64,000 nucleotides of DNA from Leptodontidium sp. MPI-SDFR-AT-0119 (taxonomy: Eukaryota; Ascomycota; Leotiomycetes; Helotiales; Leptodontidiaceae), in the NCBI GenBank assembly GCA_020726505.1, contig JAHLEZ010000009.1, positions 744,001-808,000 on the forward strand, written 5' to 3'. Of this stretch, positions 57,535-64,000 are shown piece by piece. Each line of letters begins with the position of its first letter. Positions within the stretch are counted from its first letter, which is position 1. The notes beneath the pieces were generated by a model, which worked only from the letters and a program-made list of their open reading frames with translations, was not told where the DNA came from and did no database searches. The translations under genes were made by a program, and so were the position numbers.

Positions 57535-59621
57535 TCCGTATCCAACATCATGTCATCTTTCCAGAGACGACGGGGCCCATCGAAGACACAGAGGACACGC
57601 TTCTTCATCTTCATCTGTGAAGAAGGGCATCCCCAGGATGATGGGTAATCCTTGCGCTTCTTGCGTTCCTTCGAGTTCAATGTTACACCTCCTTTCGAGT
57701 GAGTGACACCTCGAGATTTTTGAACCCCATTGACTGGATTTCGATTGCCGCGGCCTTTCCGCGCAGATTTTGAGCGAAGCGTGAAGTCATCATCATTCTC
57801 ATCATCAAAATCTTCGTCATGCTCGTCCTCGTCCTCGTCCTCGTCCCCCGAGTACATATTTGCGGTGGTTGTCGGCAGCGCATTATTGCGAAGTGTTTCA
57901 TGCACAGCGTGATCTTGTTCAACCTCCGCGAGGCGTGCGGTGTTGATGGCCTCCGAGGGCTCTTCTTGTTGGACAATGCGAAGAACACAATCGTCAAGAT
58001 GCTCATAGAAGTCTTGGGCATTGCTGAAAGTGCCTGAACATGTCGAACACTTGCCAGTGGCATCGGGCGCATATCCTGAAAGCTTCTTGGTGCTGTTGAT
58101 GTTGCCCGAGGTCTTCTTCCGGCTGTTCGGCGGTGTCTGCTGGACCGCGTGGGTGGAGGTTATATGTCTCTTGAAGACATCTGCACGGTTGAATGATTTT
58201 TCTGCCTTCCCCAACCCCCACCTTACATTCCTGAATGACCCGAGCTTCTCCACGGTATGCGAGGCTTTCGATCGTTTGCGCGGTCGATCGTCGCCTCCGT
58301 CCAGCAACCGTTTGCCTGTGCCTGCCTTGACATTGATTGTTGGTTGATATTCATAATCAATAACGTCCAAAATATCCTGGAGTGACTTTAGTGACTTTGG
58401 TGTTTTACTAGACCTATCGAATCGCACGCCACACGTAAAACTTTTGGAAAATTATTGTCAGTTGTGTCTCACGGACTTTAATTTCGGCCAAAACTACTCA
58501 CCAGGTTCTACCGCCACCTGGAGTAGTGGCTGTTTGGTCTGACCTACACCGCGGAATGGGACATATGTCCTCAGTCACCTCTGGTATTTGAAACAAAATT
58601 GCCATGGTGATGCTAGTTCCAGGCAGCAAACGGACATCGGGTGAGAGAACCTCAGTGCTCTGCTTCGTGTTAAAGAACTCGTAGTTGCCGACCTTCACCT
58701 CCAGCGACCCGAGTCCTTCCAAAAATCTGTGCTTAATGATTGTATCAAGTAATAGAAAGTCGTATTCCGATGGTAATGGGAACTTTAGGCCTAACGCGTC
58801 TTCAACGACGATAGGTGCTTGGAAGAACGTCCATCGTGTATCCCCAAGAGCGAGTGAGCTTTTGATTTCGAGTACAACGCAGTATATTTGCTGGGTTGAA
58901 ACGCTAATCGCAATATCAAGTCAGCTCAGCCGAAGGATTTGATAGGAGGAGAGTCTCGAAGAAATAATACATACCACACCCTCGCAACCATCTCACTAAG
59001 AGATTTCCACGACGTTCTGAACTCTCCACTAGCCATCTGAAATAGCCTCGAAAGCATATCATTCATGCGCTGCACCGCCACGACCTGAGCCGTCACACTA
59101 CTCTTAATTCCCTCAATAATATTGCGCGTATTATCCAACCCCTCCCGAATATGCCTGTGATCCGACTCCACCTTCTCAGAAGCAATATCCATCATCTCTA
59201 GTCCATGTTCCGCCAACAGTATATTGATAATTCCAACATGAACGCTGAGATAGCTCTGCAACTTGCAAATCTCATCCTTCTGCCCATACGCCCAGCGTAA
59301 TTTATCCGCCGCGCTTCTTAGCCCGCCTTCCTTACTCCATACCCCAAGAGATTTATCGTATCGTTTGATCTTGCTGAGGAACTGTTCGAGGGGACGACGA
59401 CAACTCAGAGCAGCGTACTTAATTGAATCGAGGTTCATGGAGGAGGAGTTGTTGAGTTGGAGTTTGTCTAGATAGCGGAGGGCGTGGTGGAGGGAATCGA
59501 GTTCTCGAAGGAGCTCCTGGTATTCGGATTTCGATCCGCCGGCGTCGCGGAGACTGTTCGTGATGTCTGTTATTAGTTTTCCGACCGCGATGAAGTCTCC
59601 GACAGAGAATCCGAAAGACAT
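57459..59621 (-). CDS. Fungal STAND-type N-domain / ubiquitin-like / zinc-finger protein (fusion)
   Basis: Three exons: 59621-58975, 58903-58502 and 58413 (or 58440)-57459, giving about 667-676 residues. I start at MSFGFSVGDFIAVGKLITDI, the usual first residues of this helical N-domain, rather than 23 codons upstream. Residues 1 to about 215 are the helical N-domain. Residues about 216-340 match the ubiquitin-like domain that follows it in many fungal proteins (STQQIYCVVLEIKSSLALGD, RWTFFQAPIVVEDALGLKFP, SLEVKVGNYEFFNT). A Cys-containing turn follows (CPIPRC, PGGGRT). The rest resembles a different, C2H2-type protein: KSFNRADVFKRHITSTH, then a C2HC-like finger CSTCSGTFSNAQDFYEHLDDC, an Asp/Glu-rich stretch, and WGCPSSQMKMKKRVLCVFDG. 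The N-terminal finger cysteines expected before KSFNRADVFKRH are absent. A regulatory or signalling role is only an inference. Confidence 0.75.
58414..58501 (-). other. Intron 2 of the ubiquitin-like/zinc-finger gene (two possible acceptors)
   Basis: Donor GTGAGT follows CCTG; branch-like ACTGAC. Acceptor GATAG at 58414 (88 bp) or AAAAG at 58441 (61 bp); both keep the frame. Without splicing the upstream frame stops at once with TGA (58498-58500), so two separate genes remain possible. Confidence 0.6.
58904..58974 (-). other. Intron 1 of the ubiquitin-like/zinc-finger gene
   Basis: GTATGT...GATTAG, 71 bp, with GCTGAC before the acceptor. Joins ARVC to VSTQQIYCVVLE in frame. Confidence 0.88.
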
Positions 59622-60144
59622 CTTTTGAAGCACAACCCCCCACAGCCTTGCGCAAACTTTTGCAACTAAGTCGACAGTGTCGTATCGCAATCGCTTTACA
59701 AGGCGGGTGGAATTGGAGAACTCTGCATAATATGGAAAAGAGAATGAATTGAGAAAATGAGACTGCTAATGGAGGTTTGTTCACGATGTGTTGGCAAGGC
59801 TGCATCATGGGCTGATTTTGAACAGCCAGCACGTGCAAGCCACAACGCGCGAAAATTGTCCAAGCTTCTACGACGACGCATCCATGCTCAGGCTTAATTG
59901 AGCAGGGACACATGCATGAGTTTTCCCCAAAAAAGCTTGCCACGAGGGATGTGCTGGAAGGCTGGCGCTGTCCTTCATGTAATCTCGCTCAGATTGAATT
60001 ACCAGGGAAATATACCTATTAGTGCGGCAAGCAGACAAAACCACGCCCATTGCCTGGGCTGCCCCCACATTCTTGCGGCCGAGCCTGTTCTCGGGCTTCG
60101 GGAGGGAAGTCATTATTGCGATCGTCCTTGAGAGTTTATCTGCC
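59622..60144. other. Divergent intergenic region
   Basis: Presumed shared promoter region between the minus-strand gene starting at 59621 and the plus-strand hypothetical gene starting near 60145. Several overlapping open frames on both strands here show no domain. An upstream exon of the right-hand gene may lie in 59913-60020 but cannot be proved. Confidence 0.5.
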
Positions 60145-60584
60145 ATGCTGGCCCTTGCCCACCATGCGGTTACAAGGAGCCTCGTGTCAGACCGACCATC
60201 AGGTGACAAGACTCGACGTCCAAGATCCAATCGAAGTTTTGAGGAAATAGATGAGCCCATCATCACTCATCCCAACGATATTGGTAAGATTCTTATCTCC
60301 ATTTCACATTGACCTCGCTAATGAGGTACATTCTAGATCATGAGGCAGAGACTATCGCAAGTGGCTACCATCATACGCCTCTATCGGCTGTTAATGGTCT
60401 TATCACGGAGAATAAAAAAGAAATGGCGGAAGTAATGCAGCAATTCCATCAAATACACAATGGGGGGATGAATGAGAACATGAATGGTCAAGCGACGGAG
60501 TTGTGGGTTCGACATTCATCGCTGCAGCAACGACACCAGCGTTTGGTGGAAGCTCGAAGGTATATTTTGGATCTTGCCTCATAA
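60145..60584 (+). CDS. Small two-exon hypothetical protein, about 128 aa
   Basis: Exons 60145-60283 and 60337-60584 with a 53-bp intron (60284-60336; donor GTAAGA, CTAAT branch-like site, acceptor TTCTAG) make a continuous frame of 129 codons. It reads MLALAHHAVTRSL, an Arg/Ser-rich stretch, FEEIDEPIITHPNDI at the splice, then DHEAETIASGYHHTPLSAV and NKKEMAEVMQQFHQIHNGG, ending EARRYILDLAS. The second exon is Gln/Glu-rich and probably helical. No family recognised. The frame is open further upstream to 59998 without ATG, so the true start could be in an earlier exon. Reading on the opposite strand (59868-60266) is less protein-like. Confidence 0.4.
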
Positions 60585-61278
60585 ACTGGCAGCCATGATT
60601 GGAGATGAGTTGGATGGTCTATTTTAGACTCTTGGATGCAGTTATCTTTTCAGGAACAAAATTACGGTGTCCGTTAGCAAGGAGGCTCGCAGCAGGACTT
60701 TGCCGTTCTGTTCGTTGGAGGAAGGGCCTCAATGTGGGTAACAAAGAACGGCCAACATGGGTGAATCTCTTCTTGGATTATGCGGCACTTGGGGTTGTGA
60801 GTAGTGCCTCCAAACTTTTACGGGACATGTCTAGGAGTCTTGTAGATATTTTCAATTTAGGAACCAATGTTAAGTTTACAAAATTTGGTGTTCTTCAACA
60901 GTAGAAAACAGCAGGAAGCGACCCAAGATGAGAACCAATTTCTAACCAACGCCAACCTATATGCCCCAACCTCGCTCAATCTACGAATTTAACGGTGTAT
61001 CGCCATTTCGAACCAGTTTTCTTCATCCATATTCGGCCCCTTCTTCGCACCATCATACCTAAAACTCTGCTTCGTCTCCGACTCCCTCCTCCACACCAAA
61101 CCGAATAAAAGCTGCGATCTCGGATAGAGGTAGGGGGTCGCTTTGGCACACAACCTTAATTGGATCGTGTTTGGCGATAAATCGCCGATGCAGTTAAATT
61201 ATTACAAGACAAATATATTTAATTCCAGTACGTGATGCAGCTCGAATGATACCGCGCCTTTAAGAAAATGCCTTCGAA
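60585..61278. other. Intergenic region, no gene accepted
   Basis: A 101-codon plus-strand frame (60599-60904) has no recognisable domain. The rest has normal composition and is possibly the downstream region of the hypothetical gene. Confidence 0.5.
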
Positions 61279-61368
61279 ATGCCTTCGAAATAAGCTGAAA
61301 GCTTAGAGAGAAGGTTCTTCGACAAGAAGAGAGAGAGCGGCCTTCGGCGATTCTTCGATCCGCTCTTG
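61279..61368 (+). repeat. Direct repeat copy A
   Basis: ATGCCTTCGAA...GCTTAGAGAGAAGG, TTCTTCGACAAGAAGAGAG and CCGCTCTTGG; repeated at about 61908-62000. The two copies flank the solo LTR at 61454-61708 about 630 bp apart. Confidence 0.75.
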
Positions 61369-61453
61369 GTGGCGCGTTCCTACACTTGGCGTTTCCCAAG
61401 CACATAGGTTTTTCCGAGTATTATGTAATCTATATCTGAAACTTTGTCGATTT

Positions 61454-61708
61454 TGTTACGGTACGCACGTGACCGGATGCCAAGGAGGGCGAATGCCGCG
61501 ACGCTGGCGACTACGCTAGGCCTAATTAGGAAGACTAGCTTGCCACCTCCTATATTTAAGCTTCGACTCTCTCTTACAGAGAGCTCTCCTTTCCTCCTTG
61601 TCTTTTCTTCTCGATACCAAGCGTAGCTAGAGGCCCAAATACAACAAAGGCTTGAGACTCCGGTGCTTGCACTGAGCCGCCAGTATCATCCTCTAGTCAG
61701 CCGTAACA
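61454..61708 (+). repeat. Solo LTR of the CCGTAACA family, 255 bp
   Basis: Begins TGTTACGGTACG and ends GTCAGCCGTAACA, with GATTT on both sides (61449-61453 and 61709-61713). Little RIP damage: it still holds GCACGTGACCGG. Shares CTCCTTGTCTTTTCTTCTCG with the chromovirus 3' LTR at 53721-54022. Confidence 0.92.
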
Positions 61709-61907
61709 GATTTCATCCACTTAACGACTTACCCACCGCTTATTCTAATGTTTCTCAATTTAAATTCCAAAGCTCTAATGGATTTCGAAGGCTTCGTGTG
61801 AGCCGCAGGCTAGCACCCATGTAAGTTTTATAGCAATCTATAAGGAAACGTGGAGTAAAGCGATCAGGAATAGGGTAGTATTAGGACAGATGTAGAGAAC
61901 TTTAGAT

Positions 61908-62000
61908 ATGCCTTCGAATCTAAGCTGCTAAGCTTAGAGAGAAGGTTCTTCGACAAGAAGAGAGGGGGCGGGCTTCGGACACTCTTTTATCCGTCCTTGG
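61908..62000 (+). repeat. Direct repeat copy B
   Basis: Second copy of the 61279-61368 repeat, with a few transitions and small indels. Confidence 0.75.
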
Positions 62001-62059
62001 CCGTTTCTTGAAAAATTCGCATTTTCCGGCTCTTAGTCATTATTTTTGAAACAAAAACT

Positions 62060-64000
62060 GTATCTCTATTCCGTCCTCACGTGTATGCTTTGTGCGTATT
62101 AATATTCTTACTTTTTATTTAAGGTGTTTCGACTTTTATATTAGTTTCGTTTTCGGCCGTGCCTTGTCTAGGGTATCGAAACGCCTGATTAGTATCATTT
62201 TACTACCGAAATCCCTTTGAGTATTTCGATGATAGTATTTTGTATTTTTATACTCTTGTCTCCCTTATTGTCATGACTATTTTTCCACTTATGTTTACCC
62301 CCTATTTTAGTCCTTCTTTTATTTATTAACCTACTTCTTTTATCTCTCGACCTTTTGCCTCGCTAAATGAATCGCTCCTATATACTAAGGGTTAAGATTG
62401 GCTAGGCTTAGCTACGAGTATTAAACAATAACGTACGAGAATTCGGGCTCTTAAGCTTACGATCGAGGAGTATAAGCGAGCTAAAGAAAATAGTCTTGTA
62501 TATTCCTACTAATAAGAGGAGCAACGTCGTGGGGATAAGCTAGTTTGTAAAGAGGCTATAACGCAGACTCTTTTACTTTACAAAGCTATTAACACATAGG
62601 TTTAGGTCTAGTAAAAGCGGTTAATTTTTTACTAATAAAAAGAATAATATTATAGACATAGGCAAGCGCCGGACGAATCTGCTATACAAGCTTCCTTGTA
62701 CCACGACGCTGCCGTTAAGGTAAAGAGAGCTAAGGAATATAAGCTAATAAAAAGGAGTAAGCTAGTAATGCTTAAGAAGGAGAATAAGCTTACAAAGGAG
62801 CGTAGGCTACTAAGGATTAAAGAGAGAGGATAAAAAGAATTACTTTTTTTACTAGACTAATAACGTAAAGGGAGGCTTACCCGGGATTAAGCATTTTTAT
62901 ATGTATTTAAATAAGACGAGGCCGTTAAGTTAAAACGAGAGCGGGAGTAATTACTTAGTTATTAAGAAGACGAGCGGCGTCGCTAAGAGAGGGAGGCCCG
63001 AGATTAAGCTTACCTAGAGGCACTTACACGCTATAATACTGCTATTAAAATAAGGAAGGCTTAAGAAGCGGAGGACCGCAAGATCGCGAAGCTTATAAAG
63101 GCTAGTATAAAAAACTAGCGACGTCGTTGTTAGATTTCATGTGATCCAAGAGTCACGTGAATGCCGAAGGCTCTAGAAGCCTTAATTTGTAAACACACAG
63201 AAAGCTCTCGAAGCTTTCTCTTATGTATATAAACCTACTCTCACTCTACCTTTAGACGAGTGAGGCATGCAAATAGTCAAAATGTGACAGTCGTTAAGAA
63301 ATGGAGGCTAGAGATTAAGCTTGCCTAGAGGCACTTACACGCTATAACGCTATTGCTAGAATAAGGAAGGCTTAAAAAGCAAAGGACCGTAAGATAGCGA
63401 AGCTTAAAGAGGCCGAGTATAAAAGGGTGTTATATAATTAGGAGAAGGAGTTATAGTAGGCCGAGAAGCTAGCCGAGAAGTAGGCTAAAAAGTAGAAACG
63501 CGAGTCTACTATTTAGGCTAAGAAGGCAGAGAGTATACTGCTTCGAGAACAAGTAAAAAGACAAAGGAGCGAGAGGTCTCTCAGAGTTACTTATAAATAA
63601 GCTATACAAGATCTAAAAGAGGGGGTTCGTCGTCGGGATTAAGAGACGCGGGATAAAGCTAGTAAATAAGCTCTCTAACGTTATAAAGCTGCCCTTAAGG
63701 CTTAAAAGGCCTAGTAGAAATCACTTATAGACGAACGTATTATTACCTTTAATAATGTCCTTTTATCTTTCTTAAATAAGGAGTACTAATATATAAAGTA
63801 AGCTTCAGCCGATTTTTTAAAAGAAATCACCTTTAATGTTTAGATAAGGTGTATAAGGGATTATTAGAAGATAATCTTAGATATCTTAAGACGTTTGCTA
63901 TATAAAATTTATAAGGGCTTATTTTAAAAGGACGAGATAATAAGTATTAACCTTTAAGCCGGTGACTTACGGTACTTCCTTTAAAAAACGAAGACGGCCT
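62060..64000 (+). pseudogene. Degenerate, Lys/Arg/Ala-rich frame with internal tandem repeats
   Basis: RIP-like AT-rich DNA. The plus strand reads charged, helix-like segments (RALKLTIEEYKRAKEN, RAKEYKLIKRSKLVMLKKEN) broken mostly by TAA/TAG. A 144-bp unit (48 codons) starting near 62991 is repeated near 63299, with a solo LTR between the copies. No start, end or family could be fixed; it may be the C-terminal part of a transposon protein that runs past the window. Confidence 0.45.
63128..63289 (+). repeat. Solo LTR, TGTTAGATTTC...AATGTGACA, 162 bp
   Basis: GTCGT lies on both sides (63123-63127 and 63290-63294). Contains a TATA-like TATGTATATAAACC about 60 bp before its end, as expected of an LTR promoter. 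Not related in sequence to the CCGTAACA LTR family. It keeps CA/TG dinucleotides, unlike the RIP-damaged frame around it, so it is probably a later arrival. Confidence 0.82.

Noticed and set aside
57683..58072. Minus-strand 129-codon ORF in another frame of the zinc-finger gene
   Set aside because: Met/Arg/Thr-rich shadow created by the acidic GAY/GAR repeat.
59868..60266. Minus-strand 132-codon ORF opposite the small hypothetical gene
   Set aside because: Composition is less protein-like than the spliced plus-strand frame, and it lacks splice or domain support.
60599..60904. 101-codon plus-strand ORF
   Set aside because: No recognisable features; could at most be an unproven downstream exon.
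1..64000. tRNA or rRNA genes
   Set aside because: No cloverleaf with A/B boxes and no rRNA core sequence was seen.

Overview
The window looks like chromosomal DNA of a filamentous ascomycete (Pezizomycotina). Genes carry short introns of about 46-88 bp with GTRNGT-type donors and CTGAC/CTAAT-like branch points. Protein architectures are typical of these fungi: STAND-type N-domains fused to RhoGAP or to a ubiquitin-like domain, and an ABCA-like transporter. Long AT-rich blocks of mobile DNA are full of C-to-T and G-to-A damage of the RIP (repeat-induced point mutation) kind. Conserved transposon frames are readable but broken almost only by TAA/TAG, with CAA/CAG/TGG turned into stops, catalytic Asp into Asn, and zinc-binding Cys/His into Tyr. 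I cannot fix the genus.

Layout. (1) 1-18000: a minus-strand Tad-like LINE split by a 12.3-kb minus-strand Ty3/gypsy element (LTRs 4048-4327 and 16030-16309, flanked by TTAC). (2) 18300-19715: three solo LTRs with perfect 5-bp target duplications. (3) 20353-22171: an island with a gene for a STAND-N/RhoGAP protein whose arginine-finger position is not Arg. (4) 23000-35400: a truncated plus-strand Ty1/copia remnant, then an LTR-bounded minus-strand copia element (26747-35396) with an antisense-looking frame between its pol and 3' LTR. (5) 35860-41507: a minisatellite, a TIR DNA transposon (36951-40431) carrying a Tc1/mariner-type transposase plus an unrecognised 637-codon second frame, and unclassified DNA. 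(6) 41508-54022: a minus-strand chromovirus with both LTRs, next to a 5'-lacking plus-strand chromovirus whose 3' LTR ends inside an exon of an ABCA-like transporter gene. (7) 54023-60600: a gene island with the transporter remnant (three CAA/CAG-type nonsense codons), a small gene fragment, a minus-strand N-domain/ubiquitin-like/zinc-finger gene and a small two-exon hypothetical gene. (8) 61279-64000: more repeats, including two further solo LTRs, the second splitting a degenerate tandem-repeat protein frame.

The window is therefore a transposon-dense, RIP-mutated compartment with two small islands of surviving genes. Its most unusual item is the two-gene DNA transposon at 36951-40431. Its second open frame is long, has only RIP-type stops, and matches no protein family I recognise.
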